Shown one piece after another: positions 1-7,582 of a stretch of DNA of 64,000 nucleotides. A model generated the notes under the pieces. The model did no database searches, was not told the DNA's origin, and was given only the letters and a program-made list of their open reading frames with translations. Source of the stretch: Streptomyces sp. NBC_00775 (GTDB taxonomy: Bacteria > Actinomycetota > Actinomycetes > Streptomycetales > Streptomycetaceae); assembly GCF_036347135.1 (NCBI RefSeq), contig NZ_CP108938.1:2604001-2668000 (forward strand). The letters run 5' to 3'. The position numbers were made by a program, and so were the translations under genes. Within the stretch, counting starts at the first letter, position 1, and each line of letters begins with the position of its first letter.

Positions 1-836
1 CACAGCAGCCGTAGAGCGCCCTCCAGACCGGCCTCGGCGACGGCCGACGGGGTGAGGTCCCGGATGATCCGCCGGGTCTCGGCGAGATTGGTGCCCAGCC
101 CGTCGGCCACCGCACGGACGCGGGTGCGCGCCGTGTCCGGCCGCTCCTCCCAGTCGCGCTCGGCGGCCTGGAGCAGCATCAGGCCGCCGGCGAGTTCCTG
201 GGCCAGGGTGTCGTGCAGATCGCGGGCGATACGGGTCCGCTCGGCGAGGACACCGGCCTGGCGCTGCTGCCTGGCCAGGGTGTCCCGCGTGCCGCGCAGT
301 TCCTCCACGAGGCGTTGGCGGACGGCGGCGTCCCGCTGCTGGGACCGGTAGAGGGCGACCGTTCCCCAGACGGCCGTCACGGGGACGAGCACGACCTCCA
401 GGTCGAACCGGCCCGTGGACCGGATCAACGCCCAGACGAGTACGGCGGTGATCACGGCCACCGCGACCAGGGCGGAGCGGCGGCCGAGGACCCGCAGGGC
501 CGCACACGCCAGCGGAACGGCGCACCACACATAGGCGGTCGTCAGCGGTGCCGGGGCGAGGAAGACGAGGTCGCTCCAGAGCACGAGCAGCACCGCGACC
601 CAGGCGTGGCGGCCGATCGCGCCGAGCCGGTTCCAGCACGCCGGCCCGCCCGCGTACGCCAGTGCCAGCAGCCCGCTGACGGCGACGATGTCCCAGCACA
701 GCGGTGAGCGCAGCTGGGTGAGGCGCACGAGGGCGGCGCCGACCACGAGGAAGAACGCCAGATGCGAGACCTGTTCCAAGGTGGGCCGGCTGCCGCGGAT
801 CCTCAGCGGTGATCGGGCGGGAGCGCGGTCGGGCAC
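1..836 (-). CDS. Sensor histidine kinase, partial (C-terminus beyond window)
   Basis: Membrane sensor kinase of the NarL-partner (HisKA_3) class. It would phosphorylate a response regulator that probably lies just beyond base 1. The first 150 residues hold several hydrophobic segments consistent with a membrane sensor region. A coiled stretch rich in Arg/Gln follows, then the phospho-acceptor motif RIARDLHDTLAQELAG, with the His near residue 208. The ATPase domain is cut off by the window edge. The start chosen is GTG at 836 (VPDRAPAR). No strong ribosome site decides it. It reads away from the solute-binding protein gene upstream. About 278 codons are visible. Confidence 0.85.
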   Translation of the reverse strand, partial: MPDRAPARSPLRIRGSRPTLEQVSHLAFFLVVGAALVRLTQLRSPLCWDIVAVSGLLALAYAGGPACWNRLGAIGRHAWVAVLLVLWSDLVFLAPAPLTTAYVWCAVPLACAALRVLGRRSALVAVAVITAVLVWALIRSTGRFDLEVVLVPVTAVWGTVALYRSQQRDAAVRQRLVEELRGTRDTLARQQRQAGVLAERTRIARDLHDTLAQELAGGLMLLQAAERDWEERPDTARTRVRAVADGLGTNLAETRRIIRDLTPSAVAEAGLEGALRLL

Positions 837-985
837 GGCAGATCCCCTTGGGCGGACTGGTCCGGTCGGGCAGGGCCCCCGAGTCTATCGACCGCCTGTA
901 TGACTCATGTGAGGAGTGGGGCTGTTGGTCCATGTGACAACTCCACGGCCCCACAGCCCCACAGCCCCACGGCCCCCACTGGCCG

Positions 986-2131
986 CTAGGCGCCCGGGTG
1001 CAGTCCGAGCGAGCCCGGTGTGGGATCGCCCTTCACCTCGCCGAAGTAGAGGGCGAAGGTCTGCTTCCAGCGCTCGACCTGCGCGCGGTCGGCCATGAAG
1101 CGGGGGAAGCCGTCGACATGCGCGTTCGGGTACTCCCAGATCGGCTTCAGGCCGGCGGCGGGCGTGACGTCGGTCCGTACGGACCAGCCGTTGAACGACG
1201 ACTGCTGCTGGGCGGTGGACAGTTGCCAGTTCAGGTAGAGCTTGGCGGCCGTCGGGTTCTTGGCCTGCTTGAGGATCGCGGCGCGCTGGCCCCAGGCCAT
1301 GAAGGGGTGGCCGTCGGCGACGACCCACTTCGCGGGCGAGGACGCCGGTGCGGCCAGCGAGCCTGCCGTGCCGATGCCGATCGTCTTCTGCCCGCCGAAG
1401 ACCGCTTCCCCCGGGGAGTTGCTGCCCCGGGCGAACCGCACGTCCTGGGCGGCGAGCGCGGCCACCCAGTCCCAGCCGTACTGCTCGGCGTACAGGGTGA
1501 AGAGGTAGAGGACCGCGTCGTCGTCGTGCGGATACGACGAGGCGATCTTTCCCTTCCACTTCGGGTCGGTCAGATCGAGCGGGGTCCGCGGGGCGTCCGC
1601 GCCGGCCGCGGCGACGTCGTACAGGAAGCTGAAGCCGATCGCGCCGATGGCGACCCACGCGCCGTGCGGGTCCTTGAAGGCGTCGTGGACCTTCGCGAAG
1701 CCGGCCGGCTTGTAGCGCAGCAGGCGGCCCAGTTCCTTCCAGCGCGTGAAGTCCTGCAACGTCTGGAGCTGTACGACGTCGGGGACGAGGGTGCCGGTCG
1801 CGAACTGGTTGTCCACGCGCACGTCGTGGTACTTGCTGTAGTCGACGATCAGCGTCAGGTCGATGCCGGGGAAGCGCTTGAGGAACGCCGCCTTGGTGGC
1901 GTCCTGCTGGGTCGGGGTGTCCCCGCCGGCGTAGATGGCGAGCTTGCCGCCCTCCGCGAGGGCCGCCTGGTACAGCTCGTCGAGCGTCCTCGTCTCCTCC
2001 GTCCCGGCGGCCCGCCGGGAGGCGGCGGGCGAGGCGGCGGCGGGGGTCGCCGGGGCGCCGAGCGCGCCGAGGCCGAGGGCGGCACCGGCTCCGGTGGCAA
2101 GGACACGTCGTCTACTGAGGAAGCTGGACAC
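986..2131 (-). CDS. Tat-exported extracellular solute-binding protein
   Basis: Periplasmic-binding-protein-like lipid-free exported protein of 381 aa, resembling the bacterial extracellular solute-binding proteins that serve ABC importers for iron or small organic ligands. The N-terminus has a twin-arginine signal (SRRRVLATGAGAALG) followed by an Ala/Pro-rich spacer. The mature part contains the usual alternating alpha/beta pattern with GGDTPTQQD and late WQL/WEYPN motifs. No permease or ATPase gene adjoins it, so its partner is unknown. A 20-bp inverted repeat lies 138 bases upstream of its start. The ligand cannot be told from sequence. Confidence 0.8.
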   Translation of the reverse strand: MSSFLSRRRVLATGAGAALGLGALGAPATPAAASPAASRRAAGTEETRTLDELYQAALAEGGKLAIYAGGDTPTQQDATKAAFLKRFPGIDLTLIVDYSKYHDVRVDNQFATGTLVPDVVQLQTLQDFTRWKELGRLLRYKPAGFAKVHDAFKDPHGAWVAIGAIGFSFLYDVAAAGADAPRTPLDLTDPKWKGKIASSYPHDDDAVLYLFTLYAEQYGWDWVAALAAQDVRFARGSNSPGEAVFGGQKTIGIGTAGSLAAPASSPAKWVVADGHPFMAWGQRAAILKQAKNPTAAKLYLNWQLSTAQQQSSFNGWSVRTDVTPAAGLKPIWEYPNAHVDGFPRFMADRAQVERWKQTFALYFGEVKGDPTPGSLGLHPGA

Positions 2132-2268
2132 TCTGCGGGGACCTCTCTGCTGGGGGGTGCGGACATGGGCGGGGACCCGGCGCCATGGCCTGTGGTGAGT
2201 CTTTCGCCGCGGAGAGGACGCGCACGTCGCCCGTACGGAGCGGGACGCGTGCCAGAGGTGGAAGCCGG

Positions 2269-2297
2269 GTTCAACCGAACGGTTGAACCGGTTGAAC
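2269..2297. promoter_or_regulatory. Inverted repeat plus third half-site in divergent promoter region
   Basis: GTTCAACCGAACGGTTGAAC (2269-2288) is a perfect inverted repeat with 9-bp arms and a 2-bp centre. It is followed at once by another half-site, CGGTTGAAC (2289-2297), and a weaker GGTTCAAGG lies at 2332-2340. The cluster sits between the divergent solute-binding protein (start 2131) and luciferase-like oxidoreductase (start 2378) genes. This layout fits an operator for a dimeric repressor. The protein that binds is not evident. Confidence 0.5.
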
Positions 2298-2377
2298 GGA
2301 CATCGGCGGGGACCGTGTTACGGATGTGCCAGCGGTTCAAGGTGGGGCGGTAGTTGTGACCGGTGCATGATGGATAC

Positions 2378-3301
2378 ATGGATCTTCGAGTCTTCACAGA
2401 ACCCCAGCAAGGCGCGACCTACGAGACGCTGCTCCGCGTCGCCAAGGCCGCTGAAGACCTCAATTACGGAGCCTTTTTCCGCTCGGATCATTACTTGCAC
2501 ATGGGATCCGTCAGCGGCCTCCCCGGGCCGACCGACGCATGGATCACGCTCGCCGGTCTCGCCCGTGAGACCAGCCGGATCCGCCTCGGCACCCTGATGA
2601 CCGCCGGGACCTTCCGGCTGCCTGGTGTCCTCGCGATCCAGGTCGCGCAGGTCGACCAGATGTCGGGCGGGCGCGTGGAACTCGGTCTCGGGTCCGGCTG
2701 GTACGAGGCCGAACACGAGGCGTACGGCATTCCGTTCCCCAAGGAGAAGTTCGGCCGGCTGGACGAGCAGCTCGCCATCGTCACGGGCCTGTGGAGCACG
2801 CCCGCCGGCGAGCGGTTCTCCTTCGACGGGACGTACTACCAGCTCAAGGACTCGCCCGCGCTGCCGAAGCCGGCGCAGTCGAAGGTGCCCGTCCTCGTCG
2901 GCGGTCATGGCGCGAAGCGGACCCCGGCGCTCGCGGCGCGGTACGCGGATGAGTTCAACATCCCCTTCGCTTCGGTCGCGGACACGGAGCAGCAGTTCGC
3001 GCGGGTGCGCGCGGCGGCCGAGCAGGCCGGGCGCAAGAGCGACGAGCTGATGTACTCCAACGCGCTCGTGGCCTGTGTCGGGAGGACCGACGCCGAGGTG
3101 AAGCGCCGGGCCGATGCCATTGGGCGTGATGTCGAGGAGCTGAAGGCGAACGGGCTTGCGGGGTCGCCCGCGGAGGTCGTCGAGCGGATCGCTCAGTTCG
3201 AGGCCGTCGGATCGCAGCGCATGTATCTGCAGATGCTGGACCTGGACGACTTGGATCATCTGGAGTTGATCGCGTCCGAGGTGATGCGCCAGCTCGGGTA
3301 G
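2378..3301 (+). CDS. LLM-class F420/FMN-dependent oxidoreductase
   Basis: Luciferase-like (TIM-barrel) flavin or F420-dependent oxidoreductase of 307 aa, a family that moves hydride or oxygen onto varied small substrates. The sequence has the expected early AKAAEDLNYGAFFRSDHYL, the GGRVELGLGSGWYEAEH segment in the middle and VPVLVGGHGAKRTP towards the C-terminus. A GTG at 2363 is in frame, but homologous starts of this family begin at MDLRVFTEP, so the ATG at 2378 was chosen. There is no clear ribosome site, so the mRNA may be nearly leaderless. It stands alone between divergent and unrelated genes, and its substrate is unknown. Confidence 0.85.
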   Translation: MDLRVFTEPQQGATYETLLRVAKAAEDLNYGAFFRSDHYLHMGSVSGLPGPTDAWITLAGLARETSRIRLGTLMTAGTFRLPGVLAIQVAQVDQMSGGRVELGLGSGWYEAEHEAYGIPFPKEKFGRLDEQLAIVTGLWSTPAGERFSFDGTYYQLKDSPALPKPAQSKVPVLVGGHGAKRTPALAARYADEFNIPFASVADTEQQFARVRAAAEQAGRKSDELMYSNALVACVGRTDAEVKRRADAIGRDVEELKANGLAGSPAEVVERIAQFEAVGSQRMYLQMLDLDDLDHLELIASEVMRQLG

Positions 3302-3542
3302 GGGTGGCCCTGGGCCGGCCGGTCACTCGGCTGGTCAACTCGGTCGGCCCTGGTGGGCGCGGTCGTCCTCGGTCGGATGAAAATCCGTCAACCCCGTGTG
3401 TGGGGCGGGTCCGTGGCAGTGACCGGGTCAGCGGTGATCGTTGGCTCGGGCGGAGCCGGACCGCCCGGCACCCGTCGCCGGCGGTTGCCGGGGCGTCACG
3501 CTCGTCAGTAGCCCTCCCTGCGCGGGGGCCGAGGAGGCCGCC

Positions 3543-3686
3543 GTGTCCCAGGAAGCCGTGCCACAGCAGGGCGCGCCCGCACCGCCGAAGGGGCTGCTCC
3601 AGCAGATGGAGGAGCTGATGGCTGCGCTGAACGCGGGCCTTTCCGGGTCCCGCCCCACGCTTCCGTCCGGCCTTGACCGCCCCTGA
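3543..3686 (+). CDS. Small protein of 47 aa, unknown
   Basis: Short reading frame starting VSQEAVPQQG and containing the amphipathic stretch KGLLQQMEELMAALNAGL. A very good ribosome site, GAGGAGG at 3531-3537, lies 5 bases before the GTG start, which is the main reason for calling it. The Pro/Gln-rich N-terminus is followed by a single predicted helix of the kind that can dimerise. It ends just before an intergenic repeat that probably terminates its transcript. No function can be assigned. Similar short Streptomyces proteins exist as far as I recall, but I could not check this. Confidence 0.5.
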   Translation: MSQEAVPQQGAPAPPKGLLQQMEELMAALNAGLSGSRPTLPSGLDRP

Positions 3687-3702
3687 CCACAAGCCGGTTC
3701 CT

Positions 3703-3838
3703 CGCCCCCGCCGCCCCTACCCGTCCCATCCTTCTGGGGCTCCGCCCCAGACCCCGGGGGTTGTGTGTCGGCTGCGGGCCGGTGGGGGCCGTTCGCGCAG
3801 TTCCCCGCGCCCTTGAAGGCGCGGGGCTTCGCCCCGCG
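3703..3838 (+). repeat. Streptomyces intergenic repeat, copy A
   Basis: This stretch begins CGCCCCCGCCGCCCCTACCC, has GGGGCTCCGCCCCAGA in the middle and ends near GCGCAGTTCCCCGCGCCC. It matches the reverse complement of 6352-6479 over most of its length. It lies between the tail-to-tail genes ending at 3686 and 3892. The self-complementary GGGGCTCCGCCCC and GCGGGGCTTCGCCCCGC cores can fold into hairpins, so it may work as a bidirectional terminator. Elements of this kind are abundant between convergent genes in Streptomyces. Confidence 0.7.
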
Positions 3839-3891
3839 ATCCCCCGCCCGCCCCGACCGGAGTCCCAGCGTCCTGCTTCCCAAGTCAATTG

Positions 3892-4740
3892 TCAGACGTT
3901 GAGCGCCTGACGCGCGGCAGTGATGATCCGGTATGCATCTTTGCCAAACACGGCCGACTCGCGCAGCGTGCGCCAGACCTTCAGATGGGTCGCGACGCTG
4001 TCGGCGTCGTCGAGCCACAGCTCGGCATGCCAGTTCTCGACGACGACCTGTTGTTCGTCGTAGATCCAGAAGCCGCCGCCGGGCGGGATCTTCAGAGACG
4101 CGCCGATCGGAACGATCCCGAGCTCGACCGTGTCCAGGCCGATCACGCCGGAGATGCGGTCGAGCTGCGAGGCGAGCACCGAGGGCGGACAGATCAGCGT
4201 CCGGAGGACCGGCTCCCAGAGAAGGATGTGGTACTTCCTGCCCGCGCTGTAGAGCCCTTCCTGACGCTTCATGCGGGAGCGCACGGCCTCCTCGATGTCC
4301 CGCACCGAGCCGTGAAGTTCCGTGAACCGGCTGAGAATCGCCCGCGCATAGTCCGGCGTCTGGAGCACGCCGACGATCCACGATGACTCCCACGCGTGGA
4401 GGACCGCCGCCTGTGCCTGCGCCGCGTTGTGGGCGTCCTGCACGGCCTTGTGGCCGGAGGCGAGCTGGCGCCGCCAGGACCGGACATGGGACTCAAGTCC
4501 CCGGAGACGGGCGATGAGTTCGCCGTCCGCCTCCGGCTGGCCGGTCGCCTCGGCCCATGCCCGGAGCTCGTCAGCCGTGGCCGTCTGCTTGCCGTTCTCC
4601 AACTTGCTGATCTTCGACTGGGGCCAGCCCAGCCGCTGGGCCAGGATCGTGCCGGTGAGCCGACCTCCGGGGGCGGACTCGCGCAGCTCTCGGAGCCGCT
4701 CGCCGAGGGCTGCGCGTGCCTGCTGGAAGTCGGTGCTCAC
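3892..4740 (-). CDS. XRE-family regulator with DUF5753 (WhiJ-like)
   Basis: Regulator of 282 aa. Residues about 10-70 form an XRE helix-turn-helix (LAQRLGWPQSKISKLENGKQ). The rest is the DUF5753 domain, recognisable by QTPDYARAIL, RMKRQEGLYS and the late VVVENWHAELWLDD segment. This pairing is the WhiJ type, usually found in Streptomyces beside a small satellite protein and often linked to development. GTG at 4740 follows the upstream DUF6879 gene by 27 bases, so the two are probably co-transcribed. A perfect 18-bp palindrome in the divergent promoter (5634-5651) is a good candidate for its operator. Confidence 0.88.
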   Translation of the reverse strand: MSTDFQQARAALGERLRELRESAPGGRLTGTILAQRLGWPQSKISKLENGKQTATADELRAWAEATGQPEADGELIARLRGLESHVRSWRRQLASGHKAVQDAHNAAQAQAAVLHAWESSWIVGVLQTPDYARAILSRFTELHGSVRDIEEAVRSRMKRQEGLYSAGRKYHILLWEPVLRTLICPPSVLASQLDRISGVIGLDTVELGIVPIGASLKIPPGGGFWIYDEQQVVVENWHAELWLDDADSVATHLKVWRTLRESAVFGKDAYRIITAARQALNV

Positions 4741-4767
4741 CGGTCCTGATCCTTCGGCACTCCGTGA

Positions 4768-5520
4768 TCACTGCTCCTTGGAGGTCATGTCAGCTGCGAA
4801 CTCCTTGTACGGGACAGCGTGGTGCATAGCAGCGTCCCGGACCATGGAGTACCTGATCACCTCGGCCGGTTCGGTGATCAGCTCGACGTCGACGAAGTTG
4901 TCGTCGGCGTCGAAGCGAAGGAGCGCGACCAGCCGGGAGTCGAAGATCCAGAAGTCCTCAGCGGGGAGACTCAGGCGATCAGCCTCGGCACGCGAGAGGT
5001 TGCGGATGTCCTCGCCGAGGGCGGTGTTCTTCTCGGCGTGCGCGAGCAGGTAGCGCTGCCCCTCCGTCGCCGGGGCGTCTACCAGGCGCACCCGGCCGAC
5101 CCTCGCGCCGCCTGCGGTCTTGTCCCTGATCGTCACGGACCACGGGGTGCTCAGGTCCCACGTCGGCGTCTCGCCCCGGAGCAACTGCGCGTAGGTGTCG
5201 GTGGTCTCGTCGGAGGCGTAGCGGCGCCGGGTCTCCAGCCGCCAGGCTGTGTGCTCGAATCGCTCGAAGAGCTGACCGAACGCGTCCAAGTCGATGATCC
5301 TTGCGCTGCGCGTCACGTCCCTGGGCCCCCAGTCCACAAGCAATTCGCGAGGTACGACGATCGGTACCTCTCCCTCTCCGAGGTGCCGGAGCTGCGCGAT
5401 GTCCTGGGCATCGGCGAGCGGCGGCCCGTGGACGATGATCTCGCCACTGTCCAAGTCCTCGTGCACGGACGGGCAGCCGCCCTCACCGCTGCCGGTGCCG
5501 TTGAAGCGCAGTCGCCTCAT
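4768..5520 (-). CDS. DUF6879 family protein with N-terminal extension
   Basis: Protein of 250 aa. The C-terminal two thirds is DUF6879, shown by FGQLFERFEHTAWRLETRRRY, YLLAHAEKNTALGEDIRNL and EDFWIFDSRLVALLRFD. The first 80 residues (CPSVHEDLDSGEIIVHGPPL) form an extension that commonly precedes this domain in Streptomyces. ATG at 5520 follows GAGAGGGG. It is the first gene of a two-gene unit with the WhiJ-like regulator and lies divergent to three small genes. The role is unknown, probably as a partner in regulator signalling rather than an enzyme. Confidence 0.82.
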   Translation of the reverse strand: MRRLRFNGTGSGEGGCPSVHEDLDSGEIIVHGPPLADAQDIAQLRHLGEGEVPIVVPRELLVDWGPRDVTRSARIIDLDAFGQLFERFEHTAWRLETRRRYASDETTDTYAQLLRGETPTWDLSTPWSVTIRDKTAGGARVGRVRLVDAPATEGQRYLLAHAEKNTALGEDIRNLSRAEADRLSLPAEDFWIFDSRLVALLRFDADDNFVDVELITEPAEVIRYSMVRDAAMHHAVPYKEFAADMTSKEQ

Positions 5521-5633
5521 GATCGTGCCCCTCTCGTTGGGCTTTCGATCAGCTTTGCGTCGCCACTTGCTCGTCGGCTACGGCTCGCGTGCTGCCGCAT
5601 GAGAAAGCTCGTGCATAAGTCATCGATACCCCT

Positions 5634-5651
5634 GGATATTCATGAATATCC
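5634..5651. promoter_or_regulatory. Perfect 18-bp palindrome, candidate operator
   Basis: GGATATTCATGAATATCC is perfectly self-complementary. It is AT-rich in a GC-rich setting. It lies in the 168-base gap between the divergent DUF6879 gene (start 5520) and the small gene at 5689, 38 bases before the latter start. The position fits autoregulation of the WhiJ-like module. Confidence 0.6.
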
Positions 5652-5688
5652 GCTAGTGCCTCAACTGGTGCATCCCAAAGCTGAGTTC

Positions 5689-5892
5689 ATGACCACTGCA
5701 CAGAAGTCGGGCACGACCGAAGCCGTCAATGCGGTCGAAGTGCTGCGTGGAGCGCTGACGGAGGCCGGGATCGTCCTACCGTCCCTGGGAGCCGACACGG
5801 CCTCCCCTGCCCTGAACCTGATCAACCTGGGCCGGGTGCACGCCGACGTCGCACTCAGGCTCGCCGACGCTGTCCGGCGGGGGTGCGCATGA
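5689..5892 (+). CDS. Small conserved-type protein, 67 aa
   Basis: Short protein beginning MTTAQKSGTTEAV with a helical core (EVLRGALTEAGIVLPSLG) and ending in LADAVRRGCA. It is the first of three overlapping small genes: its stop shares bases with the next ATG (ATGA at 5889-5892). Small genes of this character regularly accompany WhiJ-like/DUF6879 loci in Streptomyces. No enzymatic motif is present, and the function is unknown. Confidence 0.65.
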   Translation: MTTAQKSGTTEAVNAVEVLRGALTEAGIVLPSLGADTASPALNLINLGRVHADVALRLADAVRRGCA

Positions 5893-6110
5893 ACGCGTAC
5901 GAGCCGGACGTCGGCGATCTCGTGTTCGACGAGGCAACCCGCAAGGTCGGCGAGATCGTCGATCACGTCGGCCCCTACTGGCAGCTCAAGCCCCCGGGCG
6001 GTGGCCGCGAATGGGACGCCCACGGCCCCCTGCGCCCCGCCACGCAGGCGGAACGGCTGTCCTGTGATCTTGCACTGGTCAACGCGACGAGCCGGGGTGA
6101 GCGGCTGTGA
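5889..6110 (+). CDS. Small protein, 73 aa
   Basis: Starts MNAYEPDVGDLVFDEATRKV and contains GEIVDHVGPYWQLKPPGGG. The pattern of short beta strands suggests a small barrel, perhaps SH3-like. It overlaps the preceding gene by ATGA, and the next gene starts GTGA across its stop, so translation is coupled throughout. Function unknown. Confidence 0.65.
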   Translation: MNAYEPDVGDLVFDEATRKVGEIVDHVGPYWQLKPPGGGREWDAHGPLRPATQAERLSCDLALVNATSRGERL

Positions 6111-6295
6111 GGACGTCTACCGCGTCCGGCGAGGTGACACTGTCGACCGAATGCACTCTGGCGGAGCGGCGGGGCTATGAAGACCTGCATGCCGAGTGCA
6201 GACAGACCAAGGACGTACCGCTGCCGCACTCCAACGGCATCCTTCTCGTGCATCGCTGCGGCTGCGCCTGTCACCGCCGGAGCATTGCGTCATGA
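6107..6295 (+). CDS. Small Cys/His-containing protein, 62 aa
   Basis: Starts with GTG at 6107, overlapping the preceding stop. The C-terminal half has a Cys/His pattern (LHAECRQ, then HRCGCACHRR) that could bind a metal ion. It is the last gene of the three-gene run and ends before repeat copy B. Nothing more can be said about its role. Confidence 0.6.
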   Translation: MRTSTASGEVTLSTECTLAERRGYEDLHAECRQTKDVPLPHSNGILLVHRCGCACHRRSIAS

Positions 6296-6351
6296 GCGCC
6301 CGCGTCTGCCGGGCCTGCGACACGGGCTGAAGGCTGCAGGCCTCGCCGACA

Positions 6352-6479
6352 GGAGCGCCCCGCAAGGGGCGCGGGGAACTGAGCGACCAGCCCCCACCAG
6401 CCCGCAGCCGAAGAACCCACCCCGGGTTCTGGGGCGGAGCCCCAGGAACGGGATGGGACGGGTAGGGGCGGCGGGGGCG
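6352..6479 (-). repeat. Streptomyces intergenic repeat, copy B (inverted relative to copy A)
   Basis: The reverse complement of this stretch follows copy A (3703-3838) closely: the same opening CGCCCCCGCCGCCCCTACCC, the same GGGGCTCCGCCCCAGA core and the same GCAGTTCCCCGCGCCCC end. It again lies between convergent genes (ending 6295 and 6494). Copies A and B are in opposite orientation and bracket the WhiJ-like module. Confidence 0.7.
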
Positions 6480-6493
6480 AAAAAACCAACCCC

Positions 6494-6973
6494 CTACCCC
6501 GCCGCCGAATCCCGCTCCACCACCGCCTTCTGATCCCGCACCGCCAGCCGTCTCAGCATCTCGAGCACCCGATCCCGGGACTCGTCCGCCGCATCGATGG
6601 CCTCCATGCACTGCCAGTACGTACCCTCGTCATCCGCCGCGCAGGCAATCCCGACAAGGGCGATGCCGACCTCGCCGAGCAGCCCGCCCAGGCAGAGCAG
6701 CGCCTCGCGGGCGTCACCCAACTCCGTGAGCTGCGCGGCGCGCAGGGCGCCGATGCCGAGGGTGGGGGCGTCGAGAACACCACAGCCCCGGCCCGCCAGC
6801 TCGGTCAGTCCGAGGGCCTCGCCCCGGAGTTCAGGGGGGCCGGAGACGGCTAGGCGGCTGCCTATCGCCTGGGCGAGGGACTGTGCCTGCCAGGCTTCCT
6901 TCATCACCTCCGGAGTGTCACCGCTCTCCGCCAGGGCACGCCTGCTCGCCACGATGAGCCGCACCGCTTCCAT
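6494..6973 (-). CDS. DUF6099 family protein
   Basis: Protein of 159 aa starting MEAVRLIVASRRALAESGDT. It contains PPELRGEALGLTELAGRGCG, LGDAREALLCLGGLLGEVGI and TYWQCMEAIDAADESRDRV, the helical pattern of the actinobacterial DUF6099 family. The longer in-frame extension to 7096 reads like untranslated sequence, so ATG at 6973 was chosen. All-alpha, cytosolic, function unknown. It ends beside repeat copy B. Confidence 0.75.
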   Translation of the reverse strand: MEAVRLIVASRRALAESGDTPEVMKEAWQAQSLAQAIGSRLAVSGPPELRGEALGLTELAGRGCGVLDAPTLGIGALRAAQLTELGDAREALLCLGGLLGEVGIALVGIACAADDEGTYWQCMEAIDAADESRDRVLEMLRRLAVRDQKAVVERDSAAG

Positions 6974-7178
6974 GCGCTGCCCCCGTCTGTCCCGACGCGC
7001 TGGTCGCACGTCCGCCCGAACTCCCTTGTCCACTACCCAGAGTGAGAGCCCCTGAGACGAAAAGCCAGAGGAAGACCGAAATCTGTGGACACGCAATCGA
7101 ATGTAGACAGCTCAATGACTCCGGAGAGTGATGGATGGAGTCGGTGACGAATGGAGTCGGTGAGGGATCGAGTCGTCG

Positions 7179-7511
7179 TCACGGGCCCTCCGGCGCCGGG
7201 AACCTCCGCTCGTTCCGGTCGATCTTCGCGTCGAGCGCCGCGAGCGGGTCGATGCCGAGCACCTCGCACAGCTGGAGCAGATACGCCAGGACGTCCGCGA
7301 CCTCGTCGGTGACGCGGTGCGCGGTGTCCGCGTCGTCCATGACCCGGGCCGACTCCTCCGGCGTCAACCACTGGAAGATCTCGACCAGTTCGGACGCCTC
7401 GACGCTCAGCGCGGCGACCAGGTTCTTGGGGGTGTGGTAGGGCTGCCAGTTCCGCGCGGCCGCGAACTCGGCCAGTCGGCGCTGCAACTTCGCTACGTCC
7501 AGTTCTGTCAC
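7179..7511 (-). CDS. MazG-like NTP pyrophosphohydrolase
   Basis: Protein of 110 aa of the all-alpha NTP-PPase (MazG-like) superfamily, which hydrolyses nucleoside triphosphates or modified nucleotides to monophosphates. The metal-binding acidic motifs are visible: ALSVEASELVEIFQWL (ExxE) and VTDEVADVLAYLLQLC (ExxD). The start is GTG at 7511 (VTELDVAKL). Immediately upstream is a tandem repeat that also covers the end of the ATPase gene. Likely a housekeeping nucleotide-pool enzyme. Confidence 0.85.
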   Translation of the reverse strand: MTELDVAKLQRRLAEFAAARNWQPYHTPKNLVAALSVEASELVEIFQWLTPEESARVMDDADTAHRVTDEVADVLAYLLQLCEVLGIDPLAALDAKIDRNERRFPAPEGP

Positions 7512-7518
7512 GGCTAAA

Positions 7519-7582
7519 GGTCTACCGCAGGTCTGACGCAGGTCTGCCGTAGATCTACCGCAGGTCTGCCGTAGATCTACCG
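7519..7582. repeat. Tandem repeat between MazG-like and ATPase genes
   Basis: Two perfect adjacent 22-bp copies (7539-7560 and 7561-7582) of a unit starting CAGGTCTGCCGTAG are preceded by shorter degenerate copies from 7519. The second copy contains the last codons and stop of the ATPase gene, so the array is partly coding. It is probably a slippage product. Confidence 0.7.

Noticed and set aside
986..2131. Binding protein for the Liv-type importer
   Set aside because: It lies 30 kb away, is not of the LivJ/K type, and has a different operator-like repeat upstream.
998..2353. Long open frame opposite the solute-binding protein gene
   Set aside because: It is the antisense shadow of a well-supported Tat-exported protein. 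Its translation is low-complexity Arg/Gly/Val with no domain.
3304..3618. 104-codon plus-strand frame after the luciferase-like gene
   Set aside because: Arg/Pro-rich composition, no ribosome site, and overlap in another frame with the better supported 47-aa gene.
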